Made by a program: the position numbers and the translations under genes
From: an uncultured Porphyromonadaceae bacterium
GTDB taxonomy: Bacteria > Bacteroidota > Bacteroidia > Bacteroidales > Barnesiellaceae_A
Direction: 5' to 3'
Assembly: GCA_900538705.1 (NCBI GenBank)
Contig: UPZG01000001.1
Span: 372,001 to 436,000 of the forward strand
DNA length: 64,000 nucleotides
The notes under the pieces: generated by a model
What the model saw: only the letters and a program-made list of their open reading frames with translations
What the model was told of the DNA's origin: nothing
Database searches by the model: none
Part shown: positions 1-8,622 of the stretch, piece by piece
How the letters are laid out: each line of letters opens with the position of its first letter
How positions within the stretch are numbered: the stretch's first letter is position 1

Positions 1-1
1 A

Positions 2-112
2 ATGGGACAGAAGGCCGATGCATTGAAGTTGTATGAGAAGATAAAGAGTGATTATCCTCGTTCGCAACAAGCTCAAGGTATAGACTCGTACATAGAAAGA
101 GCTAAGTTGTAA
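2..112 (+). CDS. C-terminal end of a TPR-type protein (5' truncated by window)
   Basis: The last 36 codons of a gene that begins before the window. The residues KADALKLYEKIKSDYPRS have the pattern of the second helix of a tetratricopeptide repeat and its turn into the next one, a protein-interaction scaffold. The reading frame closes with TAA at 110-112 and an intrinsic terminator follows. Nothing can be said about the rest of the protein. A TPR gene just upstream of ribH is a familiar arrangement in Bacteroidales, which I recall rather than see. Confidence 0.6.
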   Translation: MGQKADALKLYEKIKSDYPRSQQAQGIDSYIERAKL

Positions 113-137
113 TAGAAAATATTCCTAAAAGATAGTT

Positions 138-174
138 GAGGCTGTAAACGCGTTGGCGTTGCAGCCTCTTTTTT
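138..174 (+). terminator. intrinsic terminator after the TPR gene
   Basis: GAGGCTG (138-144) pairs with CAGCCTC (162-168), followed by six T. It ends the upstream transcription unit before the ribH promoter. Confidence 0.75.
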
Positions 175-290
175 ATTGGTGTATGCGTATATCAGATAAT
201 TATCTTGGGGCTATATAGAAATGGTGGAATATCGTTGTGTATCGCTACATAGTCGTGACGGGTGTGCGGCGATGTACTGTAGAGAAGACT

Positions 291-323
291 TTTTGCAGAA
301 GAGAAAAAAGAGTAGTATCTTTG
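291..323 (+). promoter_or_regulatory. ribH promoter
   Basis: TTTTG at 291-295, a 20 nt spacer and TATCTTTG at 316-323 match the Bacteroidota primary sigma consensus (TTTG-N19-21-TAnnTTTG). The predicted leader is about 50 nt. I see no FMN riboswitch in it. Confidence 0.7.
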
Positions 324-382
324 TTGTTGCAAGTAACATCGACGTAAATGATGTCTTGTAAGATGAATAAAATATTAGAGCA

Positions 383-931
383 ATGGCAAACGTATCGGAT
401 AACAAGGCTGTATTTATGCAAGGCGTACCTTCGCCCGAAGAGTGCAAACATATGAAGATAGGCATTGTTGCTGCCGAGTGGAACGACAATGTGATAACAC
501 CGCTATTGAAAGGTGCTATCGATACTCTTTTAGAGCATGGTGTACAAGAAAAAAATATTTTTGTGACTCGTGTCCCCGGTACCATAGAGCTTACCTATGG
601 TGCGCGGACGTTGATAGAGGCACTCAATCCGTCGGCGGTGATTGTGTTGGGGTGTGTGGTACGAGGCGATACGCCACATTTCGATTATGTATGTATGAGC
701 GTGACCCAAGGGGTTACGATGCTCAATGCCAATCCTTATGCCATAGTAGGCGGAAAGGCTATCAACAGGCCTCCTGTTATTTTTGGTGTAATCACTACCG
801 ATACGATGCAACAGGCTCTCGACAGGGCTGGCGGCTGCGTTGGGAACAAAGGTAGTGAGAGTGCTGTTACTGCATTGAAGATGTGTGCTTTGAAGTCTGC
901 ATCGTTGGAGGGTAAAGAATATAAGCTTTAG
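383..931 (+). CDS. ribH: 6,7-dimethyl-8-ribityllumazine synthase
   Basis: Lumazine synthase, the penultimate step of riboflavin synthesis. It condenses 5-amino-6-ribitylaminouracil with 3,4-dihydroxy-2-butanone 4-phosphate in the cytoplasm, usually as a 60-mer or pentamer. Visible family motifs are VPGTIEL, VLGCVVRGDTPHFDYV (substrate pocket with the catalytic His) and FGVITTD followed by a Gly-Asn-Lys-Gly phosphate-site turn. The 182 residues include about 22 extra N-terminal residues. ATG 383 is preferred because the leader promoter fits it, but an internal Met (MKIGIVAAE, about 452) would give the minimal enzyme. It appears monocistronic: no other rib gene lies beside it. Confidence 0.95.
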   Translation: MANVSDNKAVFMQGVPSPEECKHMKIGIVAAEWNDNVITPLLKGAIDTLLEHGVQEKNIFVTRVPGTIELTYGARTLIEALNPSAVIVLGCVVRGDTPHFDYVCMSVTQGVTMLNANPYAIVGGKAINRPPVIFGVITTDTMQQALDRAGGCVGNKGSESAVTALKMCALKSASLEGKEYKL

Positions 932-1035
932 CGTACGATTGGAGGAAGCAATAGGTTGACGACATGGCAACTGTTTATGTGTCAGGTATGAACATGTGAC
1001 ATTGCAGAGTTGACTGAAAAAATCTTGTCGCAGAA

Positions 1036-1066
1036 TTGTAAAATAGAAGAAAACGTTGTAACTTTG
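1036..1066 (+). promoter_or_regulatory. tRNA-Tyr promoter
   Basis: TTG at 1036-1038, a 20 nt spacer and TAACTTTG at 1059-1066. The tRNA begins 12 nt further on. Confidence 0.65.
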
Positions 1067-1077
1067 CACTCGCAAAA

Positions 1078-1160
1078 GGGCGAATACCAGAGTGGCCAAA
1101 TGGGGCAGACTGTAAATCTGCTGGTTTATACCTTCGGTGGTTCGAATCCATCTTCGCCCA
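1078..1160 (+). tRNA. tRNA-Tyr (anticodon GTA)
   Basis: Acceptor stem GGGCGAA (1078-1084) pairs with TTCGCCC (1153-1159), with A1160 as discriminator and CA following. The anticodon stem GCAGA/TCTGC holds the loop CTGTAAA with GTA at 1112-1114. A long variable arm and the T-loop GGTTCGAATCC are present, as expected for a class II tRNA-Tyr. A terminator follows directly. Confidence 0.95.
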
Positions 1161-1167
1161 CAGAATA

Positions 1168-1204
1168 ACGGATGCAGGCTTTTGTATGCTGGCATCCGTT
1201 TTTG
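1168..1204 (+). terminator. terminator after tRNA-Tyr
   Basis: ACGGATGC (1168-1175) pairs with GCATCCGT (1192-1199), followed by a T-rich tail. The nitroreductase gene starts only 31 nt downstream, so it may depend on read-through. Confidence 0.7.
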
Positions 1205-1234
1205 TTTCAAAGCCCATCATAAAAAACAAATGTC

Positions 1235-1990
1235 ATGGATACACTAAGTCTTATGAAGGCGCGCCGTACCATCAGACGGTATAGCGACCGCACTGTCGAC
1301 GAAACGTTGTTAAATCGTTTGTTAGAGGCCGCATTTCGGGCTCCTACCACCGGCGGTATGCAGGTGTACAGCGTAGTGGTGACGCGCGACCCGGAGATGA
1401 AGAAGAGGCTTGCCCCGGCTCATTTTAATCAACCGGCACTGATGGCAGCTCCTGTGGTGTTGACTTTCTGTGCCGATTTCAACCGTTTTGTGAAGTGGTG
1501 TAAAGAGAGTCGTGCCGTACCCGGTTATGAAAATTTTGTATCGTTTACCACAGCTATGATAGATGCTTTGTTGGTAGCTCAGCAGTTCAATACCGCGGCA
1601 GAGTCGCAAGGATTAGGTTGTTGCTATTTAGGTACGACTACTTACAATGCCCCACAGATAGCTGAAGTGCTGCACTTGCCTCGTTTGGTAGTGCCAGTAA
1701 CAACTCTCACCGTTGGCTATCCGGCAGAGACGCCCGAGCAGGTAGACCGCTTACCATTAGAAGCTATAGTACATCATGAGCAGTATAGCGATTACGATGG
1801 AGAGGCTATCCGCCGGTTGTATGCCGAGAAAGAGTCGCTTCCCGTTAATCGAGGATTTGTAGCTGAGAATGGGAAAGAGACGCTTGCCCAAGTGTTTACC
1901 GATGTACGATATACCAAGGCCGATAACGAATATTTCTCTCGCGTGTGGTTAGACTTTATTGTTGCTCAAGGTTTTGAGCTTCCTAAGTAG
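1235..1990 (+). CDS. NfsA-like nitroreductase family protein
   Basis: A 251-residue flavin oxidoreductase of the nitroreductase fold, expected to bind FMN and reduce nitro compounds, quinones or flavin with NAD(P)H in the cytoplasm. The N-terminal ARRTIRRYSD is the hallmark phosphate/FMN-binding segment. The middle PTTGGMQVYS gives the substrate-side loop, and GLGCCYLG with VGYP near residues 130-170 forms the second FMN contact. The C-terminal stretch of about 70 residues resembles the NfsA extension. No partner genes are attached: it lies between the tRNA terminator and its own strong terminator. The physiological substrate cannot be told from sequence. Confidence 0.85.
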   Translation: MDTLSLMKARRTIRRYSDRTVDETLLNRLLEAAFRAPTTGGMQVYSVVVTRDPEMKKRLAPAHFNQPALMAAPVVLTFCADFNRFVKWCKESRAVPGYENFVSFTTAMIDALLVAQQFNTAAESQGLGCCYLGTTTYNAPQIAEVLHLPRLVVPVTTLTVGYPAETPEQVDRLPLEAIVHHEQYSDYDGEAIRRLYAEKESLPVNRGFVAENGKETLAQVFTDVRYTKADNEYFSRVWLDFIVAQGFELPK

Positions 1991-2011
1991 TTGGATAGTC
2001 TCAAGTAATAG

Positions 2012-2059
2012 AAAACCGTGCTTTAGGTCTCTTATTGTAGAGAATAAGGCACGGTTTTT
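2012..2059 (+). terminator. terminator after the nitroreductase gene
   Basis: AAAACCGTGC (2012-2021) pairs with GCACGGTTTT (2049-2058), with a T-rich downstream arm. It also lies between convergent genes, so it may work in both directions. Confidence 0.8.
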
Positions 2060-2177
2060 CGTGAATATATTCCAGCGAATTGTAGCTGTGAGGTCTCTAT
2101 TCTTTATTTCAGCCTTTCTGATAAAGACCTTGGCTGCTCAGTAGAAAGGTGTTGCAGAGTAGTAGAGGTAAGGGTAG

Positions 2178-5108
2178 CTATAATTGTTGTAAGAAAACAG
2201 CCAGGTTAGTATCGCGTTCCAGGCCCATCTTTTTTCGCAAGCGGTAGCGTGTCATCTCTACCGATCTTACCGACATATTGAGTAGCGGTGCAATTTCTTT
2301 AGAACTTAGCCCCATTTTCAGATAGGCGCAGAGCCTGCGGTCGGTTACATTGAGCTGCGGATAAGTTTTGCTAAGTCGGCTGAGGAAATTCTCATACACG
2401 ACATCGAAATTCTCCTCAAATCGGTGCCAGTCGTTGTCGTGTTCTATATTCTCTTGTATTTGTTTCTGCAAATGTTTTATCTGTTTTGAAATTTTCTCCG
2501 ACGGTGTTTGGTTATTGACGTTGTCGTCTATTTTATTGAGAGAGGCTATAAGGTTCATAAGAATTTCGTTTTTCCTTATGATGTTGGCTGTTGTATGTGA
2601 AAGTTCTTGTGATTTGTGGCGCAGGTCATGCTCGAGTTGCTGATTTTTGAGTGTAACAATTTCGCGCTCTTTTTCTTGCGACTCGGCAAGATGTCGTTTC
2701 TGCTGTTCTTCAAGTTCATGCTCTTTTTGTATACGTATTTCGTGAGCAGCTTTTTCTGATTTGGCTTTTATAAATCGTATGAGTAGGTATATAAGCAAAA
2801 TAAGTATCAGTGTGTAGGCGAACACGGCTACTCCGCTCGAATACCAAGGTGCGAGGATTTCAAATGTGATACTTGTCTGCGCTTCACTACTGTCGTAGGT
2901 GTTGTATGCTTTTACGTGCAGTGTGTACACCCCTTGTCTCAGTTGCTGGTATTGGTATACATTAGAGGTTTGTGGAGCCGAGTATTGTTCGTCATAGTTC
3001 TCAAGCATAAAGCTGTAAAGGATAGCGTTGTTTTCGCGGTATTCGGGCCACGAGCATTCAAAACGCAGGCTGTTGAGTGTATGTGAGATTTTCAGAGGTG
3101 TGTTGCCAACTTCTTTGCTATAAATGAGCGAATCGGTGCTACTTACCGAGTAGATGTGTTTGATGTACAAGGCATTTGTATCGAGTTTAGGCATCGTTTT
3201 ATACATGTCTATCCACAAAAAGCCATCTTCGGTAGAAAGAATTACATTGCGGTCGTCAATGAAATTGAGGTGTTCAAATCCTATAATAAGTTTATTGAGA
3301 AGAGGGCGGAATGATGTGGTGTCGAGGCTATAATATCCTGTAGGGTCGCTTATGGCAGTGGCTATATATTTAGGCGATATAGCCCATATATCGTTATTCG
3401 GCCCTATATGTAATCGTAACGTGTTTCCCGGGTGCTTGCCGAAGAGAGTGTTGAGCTTGTTGTGAGGCTCTATACCTTCGGTTTGAGGATTATATACAAA
3501 GAACCCATTCTCGGCCGAGAATACCATGAGATTACCTATGCGGTGTATTGTGTTGTTCTGCTTCCCCGCAAGACCCTGCTGGTCGTCGTATAGTTTGATA
3601 TCTATTACACTATCGGCTGTTGCATTGAGTTTGAGGCGATACACGCCGTTCATCCAGTGCGAAATCCAAATGTATCCCTCTTTGTCCTCTGCAATCATAC
3701 CTGTGGCAAACTCAAACCCCTTTACATAGTGGCTGCATATCCATGTCCCGTTCTGTTTTTTGAGAATATACAGTCCCTGATAAGACGACCCGAGTATGAG
3801 ACCTGGCTTGTTCTCGAGTTTTACAAAAGCCCATGTGCCGCAAGTGCCAGGGATAAAATGGGGAGTATTACCTTCTATGACATATGCTCCATAGTCGTTG
3901 CCGCAAAACAGGGTGCCGTCTATCTCTTCGAGAGTCCATACCTGACTGTTGAGACAAGTGGTAAGTCGCAGTGGCTCTGGCGAATTATCAACTGGGTATC
4001 GCGTGCTGTAAAGACCTTGATTGGTACCTAAGTACAATCTGCCGTCTTTGATGAGAGAGGCATATCCCGAGCCATATATATTATTGGGAGAGTCGAAAAA
4101 GGAGCGGATGGGAGAGTTGTCGAGTACATAATCTATACCTTTATCCAAACCTAACCAGATATTTCCGAGATGGTCGAACTTGGCACTTAATACCGTATTG
4201 TTTTGTAGGCCTGAGTAAGTGTTGACGTAAGTGTAGCTCTCTTTTTCTAAATCATGGATGATAATGCCACGTGCTACCGTGCCATATACAATCTTATTGC
4301 CGTCGGTAGCAGCGCAAAAGGCTTGATTTTGTTTTAAAAAATTGTCTATGGGGGTCTTCATGGCAACAATCTCTTTGCCGTTGAATATGTATAGTCCATG
4401 AAAGTCGGTGACAAACAGAGGCATGTTTCGGTAAGGGATAATGGCACATACTTTTTTATTGTAGAGAAGTTCGTGGCCAGGGATAGGAATAAACATCTTG
4501 CCATTGAGAGCCATAATGCCGTCGGCCTGCGTAGCGATGAGTAGCGAGTGGCCTATGATGGCCGAAGTCTCTATCTTATGGTCGAAATTATAACGTACAA
4601 TGGTGTCGTTGTGATATTCCATCACGACGTTATCACTCTGAAAAAAGATATGGTTTCCTGTACATAGTATATTCCATATTTCGTTGAATTGTCGTTCGTT
4701 TGGGGCTATCTTTTCTATGAGTGAATGGTAGGTAAATTGTTTAGATTCTGTGTCGTGTACATAGTAACCCAGTTCGTTAAAAGCTCCTGCGTAGATACGA
4801 TTTGAGATACTGTCATAGAGTACTGCCCTCACATTGGTGTGGTTACCTATGGGTGTTGTATGCCAAGACGAACCGTCGAAAGAGAGCAAACCTTCGTTGT
4901 TGGCAAAAAATAGCTCGAGGTTTTTATCTTGTGTAATGTCCCAGTTTTGTGTTCCCGCTTTATATTCTGAGCGAGTGAAGTTGCGCACAAGAGGATGCAA
5001 TGCTTGAGCTGGAATTACAGCCAAGATGGCAAAAAACAAGATTCCGATAGTATGCAGAAATATCCTTCGGGTGTCAATTTTGTAGAAAACGCAGTAGCGT
5101 GTTGTCAT
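2178..5108 (-). CDS. membrane-spanning propeller/Y_Y_Y/LuxR-type regulator of the glucan locus
   Basis: A one-component sensor of about 976 residues, divergent from susC and therefore its likely local activator. After a signal sequence (FLHTIGILFFAILAVIPAQA) comes a large periplasmic region of two-component-regulator propeller repeats, for example IWLGLDKGIDYV and IWISHWMNGVYRL. A triple-tyrosine domain follows, then one TM helix about 220 residues from the C-terminus. Inside the cell there is a long charged coiled coil and a C-terminal LuxR-type helix-turn-helix (LSSKEIAPLLNMSVRSVE). There is no histidine kinase or receiver domain, so ligand binding outside would have to be signalled straight to the DNA-binding end. 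The ATG at 5106-5108 is preferred over an upstream one at 5147 because it places the signal peptide properly. The glucan-oligosaccharide ligand is inferred from context. Confidence 0.85.
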   Translation of the reverse strand: MTTRYCVFYKIDTRRIFLHTIGILFFAILAVIPAQALHPLVRNFTRSEYKAGTQNWDITQDKNLELFFANNEGLLSFDGSSWHTTPIGNHTNVRAVLYDSISNRIYAGAFNELGYYVHDTESKQFTYHSLIEKIAPNERQFNEIWNILCTGNHIFFQSDNVVMEYHNDTIVRYNFDHKIETSAIIGHSLLIATQADGIMALNGKMFIPIPGHELLYNKKVCAIIPYRNMPLFVTDFHGLYIFNGKEIVAMKTPIDNFLKQNQAFCAATDGNKIVYGTVARGIIIHDLEKESYTYVNTYSGLQNNTVLSAKFDHLGNIWLGLDKGIDYVLDNSPIRSFFDSPNNIYGSGYASLIKDGRLYLGTNQGLYSTRYPVDNSPEPLRLTTCLNSQVWTLEEIDGTLFCGNDYGAYVIEGNTPHFIPGTCGTWAFVKLENKPGLILGSSYQGLYILKKQNGTWICSHYVKGFEFATGMIAEDKEGYIWISHWMNGVYRLKLNATADSVIDIKLYDDQQGLAGKQNNTIHRIGNLMVFSAENGFFVYNPQTEGIEPHNKLNTLFGKHPGNTLRLHIGPNNDIWAISPKYIATAISDPTGYYSLDTTSFRPLLNKLIIGFEHLNFIDDRNVILSTEDGFLWIDMYKTMPKLDTNALYIKHIYSVSSTDSLIYSKEVGNTPLKISHTLNSLRFECSWPEYRENNAILYSFMLENYDEQYSAPQTSNVYQYQQLRQGVYTLHVKAYNTYDSSEAQTSITFEILAPWYSSGVAVFAYTLILILLIYLLIRFIKAKSEKAAHEIRIQKEHELEEQQKRHLAESQEKEREIVTLKNQQLEHDLRHKSQELSHTTANIIRKNEILMNLIASLNKIDDNVNNQTPSEKISKQIKHLQKQIQENIEHDNDWHRFEENFDVVYENFLSRLSKTYPQLNVTDRRLCAYLKMGLSSKEIAPLLNMSVRSVEMTRYRLRKKMGLERDTNLAVFLQQL

Positions 5109-5284
5109 GGTATGAACATTTATGATACAAAGGTGCAAAAAATGCAAATGTGAGGTGGAAATAAAAATGTGTTTTATAGCATATTTTTATGTATACAATT
5201 GATATACAGATATAAATATATTTATTATTGAATTTTTGTTGAGTTGTTTTTTGTGTATTGTTGAGTTTTTGTGAAGTAAAAATG

Positions 5285-5317
5285 CTTGTATTATATTAGC
5301 TAATTACTCTACCTTTG
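5285..5317 (+). promoter_or_regulatory. susC operon promoter
   Basis: CTTG at 5285-5288, a 21 nt spacer and TACCTTTG at 5310-5317 fit the Bacteroidota promoter consensus. The start would lie near 5324, giving a leader of about 130 nt. Confidence 0.65.
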
Positions 5318-5323
5318 TAACGT

Positions 5324-5457
5324 AAAAATGTAAATAGAGTCGCTGGAATTTGCGATGCCTTTTTACACATTAATATATAAGCGGGTTGTTTTACCCGGAT
5401 ACTATTTCGACCTGCAAACAGGCAAGATAGAGCGAAAGTTAATAACACACAAATACC
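5324..5457 (+). promoter_or_regulatory. long structured susC leader
   Basis: The 5' untranslated region carries two small hairpins, CGGGT/ACCCG (5382-5386 with 5393-5397) and CCTG/CAGG (5411-5414 with 5419-5422). It ends in AATACCATGA over the start codon (5452-5461), which is perfectly complementary to the 5' end of the small RNA at 48627-48690. Post-transcriptional control is an inference from this complementarity. Confidence 0.4.
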
Positions 5458-8400
5458 ATGATTTCTAAAATGACAAGAAAAATCTACTTAGTTTTGATTG
5501 CTGCCATTATGTCGGTAGCTGTGTCGTGGGCTGACCCCGTGCAACTGACGGGTCAGGTAGTAGACGACTACGGCGAGCCGGTCATAGGGGCTTCAGTGTT
5601 GGTGAAGGGTACTTCTAATGGATGCTCTACCGATATAGATGGTAACTTCGTGCTGAAAACAACGAGCGATGCTACTATTGTGGTATCGTATGTAGGCATG
5701 AAAAGCCAAGAAGTGAAAGTCGATGGGCAAACGACCCTTCGTATTGTGATGCAAAGTACCGATATTGCGCTCGACGACGTGGTGGTAATAGGTTACGGTA
5801 CAATGAAAAAGAGTGATTTGACAGGTGCTGTTTCAACTGTGGCTGCCGACCAGTTGAAGAAAACTCCAGCTGCCAACTTAGACCAGGCATTGCAAGGACG
5901 TGCTGCCGGTGTTACGGTCAATTCAAGTTCGGGTCAACCGGGAGCTGCGGCCGAAGTGCGCATTCGTGGTATTGGTACGGTCAATAACAGTGCTCCTATA
6001 TATGTTGTAGATGGCGTCATACTGGACGATATATCATTCCTCAGCCCTAATGATATAGAGTCTACTGAGATTTTGAAAGATGCCTCCGCTACAGCTATCT
6101 ATGGTAGCCGAGGTGCCAATGGCGTCATCATAGTGACAACGAAAAACGGCAATACCGATGGACATATGGAGATAGCCTTCGATATGTATTGCGGATGGCA
6201 AAACAGATGGCACAAGCTGGATGTCATGGGCCGAGATGAGTTCGTAGATACATATTTGAAGATAAATGCAGCCGCCTCTGAAAAACGTTATTTCCAAGAA
6301 CATGGTTTCAATGAGTGGCTTGCCATGTACAAAGGCGTGGGGTATAAAGATTATCAGCCGGTAGTAATGACCGAGAGGCATCCCGACGGGCTCGATTATA
6401 GCAGTATCGATACCGATTGGCAAGACGAAGTATTTAAGAAAAATGCTTTCATACAAAATTATCACCTCTCGGTTAGTGGCGGTAGTGACCGCTATGGATA
6501 TGCAATCAGTGCCGGTTGGTTTGGACAAGAAGGTACTATCATAGGTTCTGACTTTAAGCGTTTGTCATTGCGTGCCAATACCTGGTTTAAGGTGAAAGAT
6601 TGGTTGAAAGTTGGTGAAAATCTTTCGTTTGTGACAACACAAAGCAGATTGGCAATGAATAACAGTTCTAGCGCCGGTGCATCTATTCTTTCGGCTGCAT
6701 TGGCTATGGCACCATGGGATCCCGCTCGTTATCCTGCTGGAAGCCATAACTCAAAAGGTGTTGACTTGAGCGGACAGATAGCTGCCGGTACAAATTTTAC
6801 CAATGTAACCAACCCCTTGTCAATGGTTGAGATGAATCACCCTAACGACAAAACCGAGCGCTTGGTGGGCGATGTATATATAGAAATAACCCCGCCTTTT
6901 GTAAAAGGCCTGGTTTTCAGAAGCGATGTTTCGCTCGACCTTATAAATACGCGGAACCGTTCTTTCAAAGAGGCTTACAAATACTCTGATTATGACCAAA
7001 GCCTGTATAACTTCTTGAGCAGCAGCATGGGACGTCAGAGTCAGCTGATATGGGAAAATACTCTTACCTATAATAAGACTTTCAACGACATTCACGAGCT
7101 TACTGCCATGGTTGGTCAGACGATGGAAGAGACCAACTACTATTCGATAGGCGGCTCGGGTGCCGATATCTTGAATCCAGTGGAAACCAACTGGTATTTA
7201 TCGCAGACTACTCGCGACCGTGCCGAAGCCGGTGACTCCGTGTGGCGTACGCGTCGGTTCTCTCTCCTGGGTCGTTTGCACTATTCGTTATTGAGCCGGT
7301 ATTTGATTACTGTCAACTTCCGTGCCGATGCATCCAGTATGTTCCCTGAGAATTTATGGGGTTATTTCCCCTCTACGGCTTTGGCCTGGAAAGCCAGCGA
7401 AGAAGAGTTCTTGCGTAATGTCAAGTGGCTCGATTTCTTGAAAATACGTGCCGGCTGGGGACAGATAGGTAATGATAAAATCAACAGCGACAGTTTTACA
7501 CTGGCCATGTTTAACTCAGGCCCTACTTTTGTAGATTATGTTTTGGGTGCTAATCAAGCCCTTGTAAACGGTGCTACGGTGCTGACATGGGTCAACAACG
7601 GCGGTAAGTGGGAAGTCACCGAGCAATGGGATTTGGGTGTAGACTTCGGATTGTTCAACGGACTTTTGTCGGGTACAATAGACCTTTTCTTGCGTGATAC
7701 AAAAGATATGTTACTTACCGTAAAAGGCCCTGCCCAAGTAGGCAACCGCTACGATGGTACCAATAATGTAGGTACAGTACGCAATAAAGGTATAGAAATA
7801 ACCCTCGACCATCGCAACAAGATAGGTAACGTAAACTACTCGATAGGTGGTAACGTGTCGTTTATCAAGAATAAGCTGACGGCACTTAATGGCGGTCAAC
7901 CTGTATATAGCCATGTCGATAACGTAGTAGTTTGCGACGAAGGCATGCCACTCTATTCGTTCTATGGATATGTATATGAGGGCATATATACCTCGCAAGA
8001 AGAGGTAGATGCTGCCATGTGGGGCTATGCCAAGAATAACCAACCCTACTCGGTAGGCGATGCCAAATATGTCGACCTTAACAATGATGGTATTATCGAC
8101 GATAACGACCGCACTCAGTTGGGTAGTGCTTTCCCATGGTTGACTTACGGTATCAACCTTGGTCTCGAATGGAAAGGTTTCGACGTTTCGCTCTTCTTCC
8201 AAGGAGTTTATGGTAACCAAATATACAACCAAGTGCGCTATCGTCTTGAGGGACGCGGCGATCAATCGGTCTTGGGTACACAGATGCGTGACGTATGGAC
8301 GACAGAAACCCCCGATGGCTCAATCCCCGACCCACGCCATAGCGTCAACTTCTTTGCTTCAAGTCGATTCCTGGAGAGTGGTGCATACTTCCGATTGAAG

Positions 8401-8601
8401 AATGCTCAAATCGGTTATACTCTTCCCAAGGCATGGACCGACAAGATTGGCTTCAACCGTTGCCGCATCTATGTGCAAGGAAGCAACATCTTTACTTTGA
8501 CACCTTATACCGGATATGACCCCGAGGTGGGCGGAGGTGTAGATTATGGTAACTATCCGCAATCGCGTACATTCCTCATAGGTGCAAACATATCGTTCTA
8601 A
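5458..8601 (+). CDS. SusC-like TonB-dependent outer-membrane transporter
   Basis: A 1047-residue SusC-family porin that imports glycan oligosaccharides across the outer membrane using TonB energy. A signal peptide (about 1-25, ending in SWA) is followed by a carboxypeptidase-regulatory-like beta-sandwich (QLTGQVVDDYGEPVIGASV, about 28-103) and a TonB-box-like segment (DDVVVIGYG). The plug domain shows the SusC signatures ALQGRAAGV and IRGIGTVNNSAPIYVVDGV. A 22-strand barrel runs to the terminal aromatic ISF. It pairs with the SusD gene 21 nt downstream. ATG 5458 was chosen, though ATG 5470 (MTRKIY) is possible. Neighbouring GH16, GH3 and GH128 enzymes indicate beta-1,3-glucan (laminarin-like or mixed-linkage) as substrate. 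That assignment is contextual. Confidence 0.95.
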   Translation: MISKMTRKIYLVLIAAIMSVAVSWADPVQLTGQVVDDYGEPVIGASVLVKGTSNGCSTDIDGNFVLKTTSDATIVVSYVGMKSQEVKVDGQTTLRIVMQSTDIALDDVVVIGYGTMKKSDLTGAVSTVAADQLKKTPAANLDQALQGRAAGVTVNSSSGQPGAAAEVRIRGIGTVNNSAPIYVVDGVILDDISFLSPNDIESTEILKDASATAIYGSRGANGVIIVTTKNGNTDGHMEIAFDMYCGWQNRWHKLDVMGRDEFVDTYLKINAAASEKRYFQEHGFNEWLAMYKGVGYKDYQPVVMTERHPDGLDYSSIDTDWQDEVFKKNAFIQNYHLSVSGGSDRYGYAISAGWFGQEGTIIGSDFKRLSLRANTWFKVKDWLKVGENLSFVTTQSRLAMNNSSSAGASILSAALAMAPWDPARYPAGSHNSKGVDLSGQIAAGTNFTNVTNPLSMVEMNHPNDKTERLVGDVYIEITPPFVKGLVFRSDVSLDLINTRNRSFKEAYKYSDYDQSLYNFLSSSMGRQSQLIWENTLTYNKTFNDIHELTAMVGQTMEETNYYSIGGSGADILNPVETNWYLSQTTRDRAEAGDSVWRTRRFSLLGRLHYSLLSRYLITVNFRADASSMFPENLWGYFPSTALAWKASEEEFLRNVKWLDFLKIRAGWGQIGNDKINSDSFTLAMFNSGPTFVDYVLGANQALVNGATVLTWVNNGGKWEVTEQWDLGVDFGLFNGLLSGTIDLFLRDTKDMLLTVKGPAQVGNRYDGTNNVGTVRNKGIEITLDHRNKIGNVNYSIGGNVSFIKNKLTALNGGQPVYSHVDNVVVCDEGMPLYSFYGYVYEGIYTSQEEVDAAMWGYAKNNQPYSVGDAKYVDLNNDGIIDDNDRTQLGSAFPWLTYGINLGLEWKGFDVSLFFQGVYGNQIYNQVRYRLEGRGDQSVLGTQMRDVWTTETPDGSIPDPRHSVNFFASSRFLESGAYFRLKNAQIGYTLPKAWTDKIGFNRCRIYVQGSNIFTLTPYTGYDPEVGGGVDYGNYPQSRTFLIGANISF

Positions 8602-8622
8602 TCCGTTAAACGCAGCAATACA

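Noticed and set aside
180..382. FMN riboswitch before ribH
   Set aside because: The conserved FMN aptamer segments are not present; only a simple promoter and short leader are seen.
530..1210. 226-residue minus-strand ORF spanning the end of ribH and the tRNA
   Set aside because: It runs through tRNA-Tyr and a terminator and has no protein-like features.
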